In this document: piece by piece, positions 11,824 through 24,131 of the stretch | Position numbering within the stretch: position 1 is the first letter of the stretch | Layout: each line of letters opens with the position of its first letter | Origin: Collodictyon triciliatum | Taxonomy: Eukaryota; CRuMs | NCBI GenBank assembly: GCA_043381765.1 | Contig: JBHJMP010000326.1 | Coordinates: 4,959-33,424, forward strand | Reading direction: 5' to 3' | Length of the DNA stretch: 28,466 nucleotides | Made by a program: the position numbers and the translations under genes | Notes under the pieces: model-generated | Databases searched by the model: none | Told to the model about the DNA's origin: nothing | What the model saw: the letters and a program-made list of their open reading frames with translations, nothing else

Positions 11824-14124
11824 TTAAGATTCAAACTTTGACTGAAAATCAAGTAAAAATGCAAAAATGATTGATAAGAGCGTAAAGAATGGCACCCAGG
11901 AAATCAGCATGAATAGTTGTGATATAAATGTTCGGGTTGTCTCGTACAGATGGTCTTGCATGGGAATCTTCAGGAAATATATCTCCACAAACAATGATGT
12001 AAAGTCAAAAATCAAAGCCAACACCAAGAAAATAACAATCGATTCTAATCCATCTGTGAATATCTCCACAAGATTCAAATCGAAAATATTATCGAATGCA
12101 TCATCTTCATTATTATCACCGTAATAAGAAAAATTTCGATCTTTCCTATAGTAGTAGTAATAATAACCTGAATTCACGTCTCCCAGGCGAATAAGATTGA
12201 TGGCTGTATTTGCTATAAAATATCCAACAACCAAAAGTCTAAACTCGTTTCTTTGCTCTGACCATACGCCTTCTGCTTGCTTGTGTAAATCTTCTTCTGT
12301 AGGTCCTTGACTTACATGCTCTGACACGACATCTGGGGGCCCTGCCTCATTGGTATCTTTGTTGTCTCTTGAATGCTTCCCATCGAATATAAGACCCTTT
12401 ACCCAGCGAAAGAAGTGGTATCGTAACAAGTACGTCGACCTTATACCAAACTCTATTACTCCTCCAAGCGCACCATACAGAAATGTATAGTATGGCTCGG
12501 GAGAATTCCAGTCTCCTAGAATTATAAGCACCATTTATTAAAAAAAATTCTACCTTTCCATTACAACTCCATAAATACTCAAAAAATGATTCTTATTTCA
12601 TTTTTATTTATTTGGAAAAAAGGAACTAATACCATCTGATGCCTTTGATATGGCACCCACCAACGATATTCGGCTCATGAGTACAAGCGGTATAGTGAGC
12701 ACGGTTAATGCTATGTATCGGCTAGACATATATCTTCCCTTAATATGGGATAGTAAATATCTGATGATGACTCTAAAAATGAAGATAATTCCTGGAAAGG
12801 CCAGAAGTCGAATCGATAAGGACTCTACAGTATCAGCATACGAGAAGATTGATACTATCGCCAGAAGTATCGTTACGAATAAGAACAGATACATGACTAC
12901 AAAGGACGAAGCTACTGAGAACGGTGTTCTGTCTTGTGTTATGTCAAAATATTCTACTGCCGCGGGGTCTTCTGATTCAGGGGGACAGTGAGAACTCTTC
13001 AAGGTACATAGCAAGTATGGCCAGATGAGAAAAAGGAAGCTTGATACACTCAAGAGAGCAAACCCAGTGGACGCCTCGCTGGAAAATACAGCTGAAGCAA
13101 ACAAGAAAATATTACTCACAATCATCATTAAACCCATCTGAACTGCAAGTCTGAGAGTGAAAAATGGCCCAAATATCGCTTTGAACATTATTAGAATGGC
13201 GATAAAGAAGAATGTGAACCCCAAAAGCAGTAAAATTAGGAAGCCAACAATCAGCTCCCCTCCCGTTATCATCCACATTATCATCGCAAAGTACAGGGCA
13301 GACAATATGACAAACGGAGTGTCCGTAATAACTTGTATCGCCAACAGCTTCAGAGACAACCATAAACACTCGCAAACAGAGTAAGGATTGCTCATCTTCG
13401 TCTTCAAAAGCGGTAATTTTTCAGTGTCATCATTCTTCTTTGGATTATCGCCGTACCTCCTATTTAACGTGGGTTCAGTTAGATGTATCATGTAGATTTT
13501 TTTCTCTTATTTATGTTGATTTTTGTTAAAAAAAAAAAAAAAAGAAAGAAGTAGATAATGCTGAAAGATTGACAACTGAGGTGGTTGAAGAATAGCAGTA
13601 TCTGGTTAAAGTATTGTTTGAGTAGAGAATGACATAATCGGTGCTTTTAGCGTATCTGATTGTTACCATATCTCGCGTTCGCCATCGACATAGGAGCTTG
13701 TTTGAGTTGAAAAAAGGGAGGAGAACGCCAAAACGCTCCTTGAGGACTCAACTCTTTGAGTAGTGACGGACATTCGATAAGACTCTAGCCTTTTAATATC
13801 GGTTTGCAGGCAATCGTCTGCTTCATTTGAGCTCGATGAGCTGCTAGAATGGTAGCGATTAATCCTGGGCTCGGCCTTTATAGAGGTGCGGTCCTCCTCG
13901 ATGGTTTCCCCTTGTGGTTCGTTTTTCTTACTCAGGCTTGTGTTGGCACCCTGGCTGGCAGATGATAAAGGCTTTATTCCTGGCTCTTGTGGGTGGTAAG
14001 CTTCACAGGTGCCTGCCCCATTATCATAGTTGGATATAGGTTGAACCAGGTTGGGTGTATTGTTTCCGGCTGAAGCAGACAAGGCATGGGAATCTTTGGT
14101 GTGGGACTGATTGGCCTCTTCCAT
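11824..14124 (-). CDS. Polytopic membrane protein of unknown family, 658 aa
   Basis: I do not recognise the family. Three exons join in phase: 14124-13667, 13459-12633 and 12515-11824 (TAA stop), 1977 nt. The first ATG sits exactly after an acceptor (TTTGCAG), so a 5' UTR intron is likely, or coding could continue upstream. Residues 1-180 are hydrophilic and Ser-rich, with an eight-Ser run near residue 99, and look disordered and cytosolic. From about residue 185 follow around seven to eight strongly hydrophobic segments in exon 2 (for example FLILLLLGFTFFFIAILIMF), then further segments in exon 3. These are separated by an acidic, Tyr-rich loop (GYYYYYYRKDRN, then DNNEDDAFDN). Signal peptide and catalytic motifs are not apparent. 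It is divergent from the pyrophosphatase gene, 775 bp away, and could share its promoter region. It could be a transporter, scramblase-like or channel-like protein; nothing visible decides. Confidence 0.75.
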
Positions 14125-14899
14125 CTGCAAAGAAAGAAAATATACAAGTCGTTGATTTCAGATGATGTTTGTGTGAGGATTTGATTGTGCGGTTGGTACA
14201 ACTTTGGCTGCCTTTCTTAGGCCAGCATATCGCAGTCAGCGCTTGCGCCTTGATAGGTTTTTGGACTCTTTCTTGTTGACAGCTCCTGCGCGAGAGTGAC
14301 AGACTCGCCTATTTTATGCTTCAAGGCAGCAACTTTTGGCTTATGAAGCAGGCCGTTCTGCGAGTCTTATATTCCCAATCCCATATGGCTTGTTGACATT
14401 AGACGGTTTTCAATTTCCAGAACAGAACAGGGCGGAGTGAGGATACCCACTACAAGCTGCAGGTTACAGACTGGAATCTTGAATGAAAAGTTCAATAATT
14501 TTCCATTAAGCACTTATGCCAGTGCGTATGCAGAGGCAAATTGTGTGATGTTAGGATAGACAGCGGCATGGTTGACTTGCTGAACGATTTTACGTTATTT
14601 TCCAGATATACAATAGGAAACAACGCCGAATTCAGTTGTGAAGCAGGATGAAAGCGCATAGACTCTCAGTGCACACGCCAGGACAATACTTTTCCAGAAA
14701 TACAAGATTCTACTGTAAGTTCTGTGGCCACCCCACCCAACGAAAGACCGGAATGCCTGTCAGCGCTGCGCAAACGCGACGCCATTTTCGCACCCAGGCC
14801 AGGCGCCGTGCAGGGACATACGAGCAGCCGCTGAGTCGGCCCGAGTGGCCAGGGCGAGCGACCAAGCGACTAAACCGCGTTGCTGTGCAGAAGTAGCGG
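14125..14899. promoter_or_regulatory. Divergent promoter/5' UTR region, probable 5' UTR intron of the pyrophosphatase
   Basis: This region separates two divergently transcribed genes. The right part holds a strong donor GTAAGT at 14715 and an acceptor GTGCAG ending at 14890, ten bases before the pyrophosphatase ATG, so a GC-rich 176-bp leader intron (14715-14890) is likely. An 82-codon frame, 14648-14896, ends just before the ATG and would be an upstream frame in an unspliced leader; it has no recognisable product. On the minus side, TTTCTTTGCAG immediately precedes the membrane-protein ATG. No TATA box can be asserted. Confidence 0.5.
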
Positions 14900-17542
14900 A
14901 TGGGATTCATCAACGACGATCTGGAGGCCGTGAGTCTGGGGCTGAGCTGCGGCGTCTTCGGCCTGGTCTTTGCCGCCCTGATGGCCAAGCTGGTTGTAGA
15001 CGAGGACACAGGCACAGACAAGATGCGCGAGATATCCGCCGCCATTGCCGAGGGCGCTGCTGCCTTCCTCCGTCGCGAGTACAAGTACATCTCCGTCTTT
15101 GTGGTCGTTGTCTTCTGCATCCTCATTCCCCTCACAAACATCGAGACAGGTACACTGCTTTTCTTTTTCTTTTTCTTTTCTTTTCTCTGGTATTTAAAGA
15201 TATTGCCAACTCTATGGCTGTGTCTAGCTGTTTGCTTCCTCGTTGGAGCCATTGTCTCGGCCCTGACAGGCTTCATCGGAATGAACATCGCTGTCCGCTC
15301 CAACGTCCGCACCACGGCTGGTAACACACTACATACAGGCATTATCTTGTTTGTCATGTTTTTTTTTTTTATGGCTGCGTGCATTCCCCTCTCTTGGTTG
15401 TATTCCGTGGACTTAGTGTTTTACCGTTACCGACAGCTGCTGAGATTGGACTGAATCCGGCTTTGCGCGTTGCCTTCCGCTCTGGTTCCGTGATGGGATT
15501 CAGTGTTGTAGGGTTCTCTATTGTTTAATCTATCTCATTTTATACTTCACCCACCCAGCAAATAGAGAATCGCTTTTTCCCCCTTCTCTCGAATACGCGT
15601 CGGTCGAATAAAGACCCGGGGTTTTATTGTTAACACAATACCTTTTTTTTGGGTTTGAAACAAATATGACAGGTTGGGCTTGGAATTTTGACGCTCTCCG
15701 TTCTTTACCTGATCTTCCCTGACACCAACCAACTTGCTGGCTTCGGTATGGGAGCATCTTCAATTGCACTGTTTGCCCGAGTTGGCGGAGGTATTTATAC
15801 CAAAGCAGCTGACGTGGGGTCTGATCTTGTCGGCAAAGTCGAGGCAGGAATTCCTGAGGACGATCCTCGCAACCCTGTGAGCCTTCATTTTATCTTCCAT
15901 TAATTTGAAAGATTGCCATATCCCGTCTAAAAAAAAAGAAAGAAAAAAGAAAGATTATACAAGGGGCATATAAATCCCACGAGAGTTTAATATATTAGTT
16001 TTTTTTTTTAATGATTAATCTACATAGGGTGTGATTGCTGATAACGTTGGAGACAATGTTGGAGATGTCGCTGGAATGGGTGCCGATCTCTTTGAGTCCT
16101 ATGTTGGCAGTATTATTGCAGCAGCAGCCATTGGAGTTGACAAAGCTGAGGACGGAACAGATGATGCCAACAAGGACAAGTATATTCTGATCGGTCTTCC
16201 GTTTTGGATTTGTGGTGTCGGCATTATCGCATCCTTCATTGGATCGCAATGTGTGCGAACGAAGGAGAATGCGGACCAGAACGACCTCCTGTTTGCGATG
16301 CGCCTTGGTGTTGTCGTGTCCTCTGTCTTGATTATTGGAGGAGCTGCTGGTATTGTGAAGGCTTTTGAGCTTGACTTTGAGGTGTTTGCCTGCATTGTGA
16401 TTGGGCTGGTTGCAGGGATTCTGATTGGATTCTTTACCGAGTTTTGTACATCTTTTGCTTACTGGCCGACAATTTCGATTGCGGAGGCCGGACGCACTGG
16501 ACCAGCGACCGTGGTGATTCAGGGTCTTTCTGTGGGGATGTGGTCATGTGTACCGCCCGTGGCCATCATATTTGCCACAATCCTGTCATGTGATGCACTC
16601 TACGGGGATTATGGTGTTGCGATTGCACCTGTGGGAATGCTTTCTACCCTGGGAGTGACACTTGCAACTGATGCCTACGGTCCTGTGGCAGACAATGCAG
16701 GAGGGATTGCCGAGATGGCGGAGCGACCAAAGCATGTGCGTGAGCGTACAGATGCTTTGGATGCCCTGGGCAACACAACTGCAGCAACAGGCAAAGGATT
16801 TGCGATTGGGTCCGCAGTGTTGACAGCAGTGGCCCTGATGAAGGCCTACACGAAGGAGGCGAATCTCCAGAATGTGGACCTGGTTGAGGATACCAACGTG
16901 ATTGCGGGTGTGCTTGTTGGAGCTGTGCTTCCATTCCTGTTTGCCTCTCTGACGATGACAGCCGTAGGAAAAGCCGCCCAAAAGATTATCGCAGAGGTGC
17001 GCCGACAGTTCCGTGAAATCCCTGGACTGAAGGAAGGGAAGCCTGGTGCGAAAGCTGACTATGGCCGCTGTGTGGATATCTCCACATCGTCTGCGCTTCA
17101 CCAAATGATTATCCCTGGTCTACTCGCGGTTGTTGCTCCGATCATTATCGGCTTTGGCTTTGGTCCCGAGGCACTAGCGGGACTGCTTGTTGGTTCGATT
17201 GTGTCTGGCTTCCTGCTTGCGGTGACGATGGCAAACGCCGGAGGAGCTTGGGACAATGCCAAAAAGTACTGCGAGAGCGGCAAGTTTGGAGGAAAGGGGT
17301 CAGACACCCACAAGGCCCTTGTTGCGGGAGACACTGTGGGAGATCCATTCAAGGACACGTCCGGACCAGCCCTGAACATTCTGCTGAAGCTGATGTCGAT
17401 TGTTGCGCTCGTGTTGGCCAAGGAGTTCAAGGGAGACGAGACTCAGCAGGCAGCTGCAGCGGGTATCTTTGTGGGGGCGCTGGTCTTCTGCGCGGCCATC
17501 TACAAGTTTATCCTCGTTAAGGTAGTAATTGCTGCGCCGTGA
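14900..17542 (+). CDS. Membrane-bound proton-translocating pyrophosphatase (V-PPase), type I-like
   Basis: Hydrolyses pyrophosphate to two phosphates and pumps H+ (some relatives Na+) across vacuole, acidocalcisome or Golgi membranes. Five exons join in phase: 14900-15149, 15228-15320, 15437-15507, 15673-15876 and 16028-17542 (TGA), 2133 nt, 710 residues, within the family's usual 650-800. Diagnostic motifs are intact: [11 protein letters not shown] (185-195), [20 protein letters not shown] across the exon 4/5 join, [17 protein letters not shown], and near the C-terminus the DNAKKY, SDTHKA and [14 protein letters not shown] stretch. About 16 membrane segments are expected; many are evident. 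The residue after NTT in [10 protein letters not shown] is Ala (458), where the K+-independent class has Lys, so this looks like the K+-dependent type I class. The ATG at 14900 starts a hydrophobic helix directly, without a plant-like long N-terminus. The last, 1.5-kb exon is GC-richer than the introns. Confidence 0.96.
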
Positions 17543-18275
17543 CGTTTTCGCATGTCTTTTTTTTTTTTTGTTTCTTTCCTTCTGGGTGCCATAACGATAG
17601 CATCGTATTGATAGGATGAGGTCCAACTCACGACTGGGTCAATTCAAACTGGCACGTCCAATACCGGATACCAGCAACAATCGGACGAGTGAGTAGCTTG
17701 ACATCGCTTTTCAGCTTCTCTCTTATTTCTTTCGACAGACGGAGGCGGGAGAGACAGGCCAAGCCACCCCACTAACCTTCGTATCTACACCAAACACAGA
17801 TAATAGAGAGGCGCCAGACAAACAAAGCGAAATAAAACCAGAAACAAAAGCAAAAGTCCGTTGGGAAGGAGGGTATTGAGGAAAGAAAGGAGTGTAGGGT
17901 TGAAGCGGTGTCTGGGGCATGGCGCGGCCCAATGACACGTGTGCGAGAGATGGCGATGGATGGCTACTGAATATGGGGCGGCGGGCTGGGCCACCGATCC
18001 GTCTGCACTCTGCGCTCAACCCCTTCACTCCGTCACAAGGATCTATCTTATTTCTGCACCCCCCTCGAAGGGCAGGCAGGCAGGCAGGGATCGGGACGGA
18101 AGCGCTCCTTCCTCTGCGTGCGTATGTTTGGCACATCTGTCTGTATGTCTCTGAGCAAAAGGAGAAGAGAAAGAAAGAGAGAGAAAGAGAAAGAGAGAGG
18201 GAAAGAGAGAAAGAGAGAAAGAGAGAGAGAGGCAAGGAAGAGCCGGGCGTACTTTTGGGGGTGGGGGAAAGGGGC
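17543..18275. other. Convergent intergenic region (3' UTRs)
   Basis: Lies between the stop codons of the pyrophosphatase (plus) and the Myb gene (minus). It contains a GGCA tetramer run at about 18070-18088 and a purine-rich GA/GAAA tract at 18161-18240. Long open frames cross it on both strands but consist of low-complexity Pro/Ser/Arg or Gly/Glu sequence. I see no separate gene. Confidence 0.65.
18161..18240. repeat. Purine-rich GA/GAAA simple repeat
   Basis: An imperfect mixture of GAGA and GAAA units, entirely purine on the plus strand, just downstream of the Myb stop codon in its probable 3' UTR. Confidence 0.85.
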
Positions 18276-19254
18276 TCAGTTGAGGAGGGAGGCGATGGAG
18301 ATACGGGCGAGGGAGGAGGCGGGTCCGGCTGCGGCTGTGGGTGCGGGTGCGGGGCGGACAGGGGCCGTGGGGCGGGGGGCCTCGTCGGTGGTGGTGTCTG
18401 CGTCGGCATCGGGGTCTGCGGCGGGCGGGTGCGGGTCGGAGACGGGGTCGGAGATGGAGGCGGAGATGGAGCGGGGCCTGCGGGGGTGCGGGTCGGGGGT
18501 GGGGGGAGGGCGAGTGTGGCTGTGGCTGTGGCTGTGGCTGTGGCCGTGCGCGTGTGCGTGTGCGAGGGCGGTGATGCCGAGGGCGGCGAGGACGGCGGGG
18601 TCGTGTGAGTGCGGGTGTGGGTGAGAGTGTGGATGTGTGAGGGAGCGGATGAGGGCGAGGGACTCGTGCTGCTGGAGGCGCAGCCAGCGGGAGCGGCACT
18701 GGATGTCTGTGCGGCCGGGGATTGCGCGGGCAATGCGGGTCCAGGCCGACACGCCGTACGTCAGGACCGCCCAGCGCAGCCGCTCGTCCTCGTGCGCCGT
18801 CCACTCGCGCCGCGAGATCCGCGGGTCCAGCACGCGCAGCCACCGCTGCGAACACTGCTTCGGCGTCCGCTGCATCCGCCCCCGCGACAGCACGCGCACG
18901 CGCTCAGACACCTGCTTCCAGCACACCCCGCCCTCGCCTGTGGCTGACGCTGTGGTTGGCGCCGTGGTTGTGGCTGACGCTGTGGCTGTGGCCCCGCTCG
19001 TGCTCACCTGCCCAACGGCCTCCCGCAGGCACTCGTCCTCCTGCGACGTCCACCCGTGCGCCCGCCGGTTCGGCAGTCCGTTGGTCTCGGCCTCGGCCTC
19101 GCCGCTGTCCTCGGGCTCGGCCCCTGCGTGTCTCGGCGGTCAGGCTGTGCGTTTGCGTGGGGGTCTTCGTTTGTGTGCGTGTGGGGTGGGCGGGCGATGG
19201 GCGAATGTGCAGTCACTCACGTGTGCTGTACCGCGTGTGTGCGCCGTGCGACAT
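18276..19254 (-). CDS. Two-repeat Myb DNA-binding protein with His-rich C-terminus
   Basis: Probable transcription factor or chromatin protein. Two exons: 19254-19221 (starting MSHGAHTRYST) and 19123-18276 (TGA), joined in phase, about 293 residues. The second Myb repeat is canonical, W119-19-W139-18-W158, ending in IPGRTDIQCRSRW. The first is expanded: W36 opens it (WTSQEDECLREAVGQ), then about 29 Thr/Ala/Ser-rich residues (51-79), then W80 and W106 (TPKQCSQRWLRVLDP). A GTGAGC donor-like site starts that insert, so it may be an intron; an acceptor keeping frame would be the GAG before GGCGGGGTG. Downstream come a His tract (HPHSHPHPHSHD, then HSHSHSHSH) and Pro/Ala-rich sequence. The GRTDxQCRxRW form resembles SNAPC4/R1R2-like Mybs. 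The locus is very GC-rich compared with the rest of the window. The start codon is the least certain part. Confidence 0.82.
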
Positions 19255-21105
<1,851 letters not shown>

Positions 21106-21384
21106 ATGAAAAGGTTCCATCACCACCGCTTTCTCGATTGGCAGTCATATTTCTTCCTGGATACAGAGGCATTCAAACACGAGCTGATTTTGGTCGGTAC
21201 TTGCGACCCCGCTCCCCGGAAACAATCTGATTCAACAATTCATTGTTTTAATCAAGGGCAACCACAACAATCGGGGTTCAACATGGCGATGAAATATACC
21301 TCTCGAGGGGATTGCTGGGCGTTTGTGTGTGTCATCATCGCCGCGTTCGTGTTTGTATTTGTGGTTATTGTCGAAGCGCTCTGA
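21106..21384 (+). CDS. Possible small tail-anchored membrane protein (92 aa), unknown
   Basis: An ATG-started single-exon frame of 92 codons with a TGA stop in an otherwise AT-rich intergenic region; the frame itself is noticeably GC-richer. It starts with MKRFHHHRFLDW and ends in a strongly hydrophobic segment (FVCVIIAAFVFVFVVIV) four residues from the C-terminus, as in a tail-anchored protein. I know no family it fits. A chance open frame, or the first exon of a longer plus-strand gene, is possible. Confidence 0.3.
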   Translation: MKRFHHHRFLDWQSYFFLDTEAFKHELILVGTCDPAPRKQSDSTIHCFNQGQPQQSGFNMAMKYTSRGDCWAFVCVIIAAFVFVFVVIVEAL

Positions 21385-21551
21385 GGCCTTCTTAAAACTC
21401 CATTCCTGCCAGTGTTCTGCTATCGTAAAGAGAATATCACATGTTCCGAATTTTAAAATAGTGATGTAGAATATATTGTTGTTCATGACAACCCTTCCCC
21501 ATAGAAAAATGAATGAGGAAAAAAAAAAAAACTCCTTCAAATAAGACAAAT

Positions 21552-21896
21552 ATGAATGATGATTTAATCTGGTCAACTGAGCCATATCCTGTTGAACAAA
21601 CAGAGGACATGTTGGGTTGTTGGAAAATAATTCTAAAAAAAAAAAAATACCTTGGACTCAAAGCTTATTATGTAATTCATATTTGACACTGTCTCTTGCA
21701 CAAGCCCAGGAATCAACAAGTTGGCGCTCTAGATATATGCGTTATCGATGAAATGCAGCAAGGTATATTGAGGGGAAATGAATTACCAATTGAACAACCA
21801 ATCCAGCAGTTCGCAATGATTCTTGATGAACTCCAAGCACATGCTATTTTTTTCCCGGATGAGATAATTGTAGTTAAACAAACTAAAATCACATAG
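21552..21896 (+). CDS. Possible small two-exon gene (81 aa), unknown
   Basis: Two stretches with coding character join in phase: 21552-21610 (starting MNDDLIWSTEPYPVEQTE) and 21710-21896 (ending VVKQTKIT, TAG). They are linked by a GTTGGG donor at 21611 and a CAAGCCCAG acceptor at 21709. The intron has a T-rich 3' half (TTTGACACTGTCTCTTGCA). The product would be acidic, soluble and mostly helical or strand-forming (EMQQGILRGNELPIEQPIQQ), with no signal peptide. I do not recognise it. The donor is not the strongest type, and further 5' exons could exist. It is convergent with the coiled-coil/TPR gene. Confidence 0.4.
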
Positions 21897-22480
21897 TTTC
21901 TGCTTAATCTATTAAACAAGTTAACATATTCAATTATCTTCATGTAACGGGTGTTAATACATAGTTTCCCCACCCTACAATTTGGATATATAAAACACTA
22001 TGCTTGGCAAGCTCGCAGATTTTTTTTTAAGACTATCAAAATAATACAAAAATTTGCATCATACTTACCAGTTCAATCGCCAGGTTATGAAGTATCATCA
22101 CTTTTGCTTGAGAAGGGGTTATAACTCTTTTCATAATGATGGCTTCGTGAGAATTGAAAAATTCTAATCATAACCATAACCGTAACCATAATCAGCCAAT
22201 CGTCTTTACATGAGACTAAAATTGACGTTCTGTGCCAATAATTTATGAAATGATACAGTAAAAAACAAATAACAAAACGAGTTATAAGGATATAAGGATA
22301 TAAAGATATAAATGGATAAAGAGACAAAGAGACAAAGAGACAAAGAGACAAAGAGACAAAGAGACAAAGAGACAAAGAGACAAAGAGACAAAGAGACAAA
22401 GAGACAAAGAGACAAAGATACAACGTTACAAAATCAGTAAAATTGGACCTGAAGATTCATAATCATCCAAATCAATTAAA
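21897..22480. other. Convergent intergenic region with 8-bp minisatellite
   Basis: Lies between the small plus-strand candidate and the stop codon of the coiled-coil/TPR gene. It is AT-rich and contains short ATAAGGAT repeats (22280-22300) followed by the GACAAAGA array. The 112- and 69-codon minus frames here are translations of that array and are not genes. Confidence 0.6.
22316..22418. repeat. GACAAAGA octamer minisatellite
   Basis: About twelve to thirteen near-perfect tandem copies of an 8-bp unit, in the 3' flank of the coiled-coil/TPR gene. The period of 8 keeps all frames open and yields spurious Leu/Ser/Cys/Phe/Val repeats on the minus strand. Confidence 0.96.
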
Positions 22481-24064
22481 TCACATGCGATTCTCAAGTG
22501 ATTGAGGGCCAGTGGGTGACTGTGGAAAAAGTGATATCATCTTATTTAAATTACCCAAACTTAACTGTGCACCACCAATATTTCCCAAAGTCTATTGATT
22601 TCTTGGAACGATAAATGAAGAAAAAAAAAGACCAATAAATGTATTCATACAGCCGGGTTCATGATAAATATATGAAACAAACTTGCCAATGGCCCAATAA
22701 GAAAAAGCCATCCTTGCATTCATCTCAATTTGCCTCACCGGGTCCTGCAAAACAGATTGACAAATGGATTTACACAGCTGAACACAAATTTCCTAATTGA
22801 TTAGTTGTCAGGTATCAAATCTAAACCCGTTGATTTCCTAATCTTATAGCCTTCTGCAAATACTGAAGAGCAGAGGTTGGCTTCCCTCGTCTAGAATTTT
22901 TTTGAGTAGAAGATTAGTTGGATGGGAATGGTCCTAATCGAATTCAAATTTTAATTGATATCTATTGAAAAATGACGAATAGTGAATTGCAAACAGCAAA
23001 ATAAAGCGAAATGTGACATGCTTTACTTCAGAAAGTGATAAGCCATGTTGTTATAAACGCGATATTGCATCATAGTGGAGTCTGCCATTTCATAGCCAGT
23101 AGCAATAGATTCTGCCTTGCGGAATAGCTTAAATGACATTTCGAGAGCATCCGAGTTTTCTGTGATACGGTATTTTAATTCAGAAGAAGATGAACCAAAG
23201 TGTCTGTAAAAAAAAAGCAAAAGAAATCAAACAAAAGAAATCAAACAAAAGAAATCAAACAAAAGAAATCAAACAAAAGAAATCAAAAGAAAACAAAAAA
23301 CAACCTTGTTCTAGAAGCCTCATGCCGAATTCGTTGCACAAAACAAATATCTGAATCCAAGAATCGATTACCTGAGGTAGAGTATACATATTTTTACTCA
23401 ACATGACACCTCTCGTTTTTTTCTTGCCAAATGTTAAACTACCTCGATTGCCTTGGGTTCCCATATCTTTGATAAAATGAGGGCCAATGACTCTAAATCG
23501 CCGACACATTTGACATAATTTCGCTTTTGTGAAAAGGCGGTCATGATTAGAAATATACTACATTACAAAGTTTTCTCTCCCCATCCTTAAATGTCAGGGA
23601 ATCACACCTCTCTAAAAGCAGAGACTGCCTCTTGGTTTTTGAGTAAAATGCTATTTGCAAGATCCGCTAAATGTGGCTTATTCTGCAAAATATAGCCTAA
23701 TACATAATCAATTTGTTCAGATAAAAAGAAGTCGGATTTGTAGAAAGACCTTCGAAATAGAAATTGTACACAGGGAAGTAAACTTACTGTGGTAACTCTG
23801 AGCAAGAGATGGTTGCTCAAGTAACGGAACTCGGACTTCAGCGTATGAGCCTACCTGAATCTCAAACACCCACATGTGCTTCATTGATACCCCATCGGCG
23901 AGTCTGGGCGTATCTCTTCAAAAAACGAGAAGACCACAAAACCAAAAAAAAAAAACCAAAAAAANNNNNNNNNNNNNNNNNNNNNNNNNNNNNNNNNNNN
24001 NNNNNNNNNNNNNNNNNNNNNNNNNNNNNNNNNNNNNNNNNNNNNNNNNNNNNNNNNNNNNNNN

Positions 24065-24131
<67 letters not shown>

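Noticed and set aside
12650-12991. 113-codon plus frame
   Set aside because: It is antisense to a well-supported exon encoding membrane helices.
14648-14896. 82-codon plus frame with a CKFCGHP motif
   Set aside because: It overlaps a likely leader intron and ends immediately before the pyrophosphatase ATG; one Cys pair alone does not make a zinc finger.
16586-17104. Minus-strand frames antisense to the pyrophosphatase
   Set aside because: They are shadows of the conserved coding exon on the plus strand.
17919-18608. Long plus-strand frame rich in Gly, Glu and Arg
   Set aside because: It is antisense to the Myb coding sequence and a purine repeat; there is no domain and the composition follows the GC-rich repeats.
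18043-18855. Minus-strand Pro/Arg-rich frames of 270 and 336 codons
   Set aside because: They overlap the Myb frame in other frames and are low-complexity translations of GC-rich DNA.
22316-22418. Regular 8-bp repeat considered as a CRISPR-like array
   Set aside because: Units are directly adjacent with no spacers and the locus is eukaryotic; it is a minisatellite.
23836-23854. A 19-bp intron in the coiled-coil/TPR gene
   Set aside because: It is too short to splice; reading through to the donor at 23787 keeps frame and joins the next exon at 23696 in phase.
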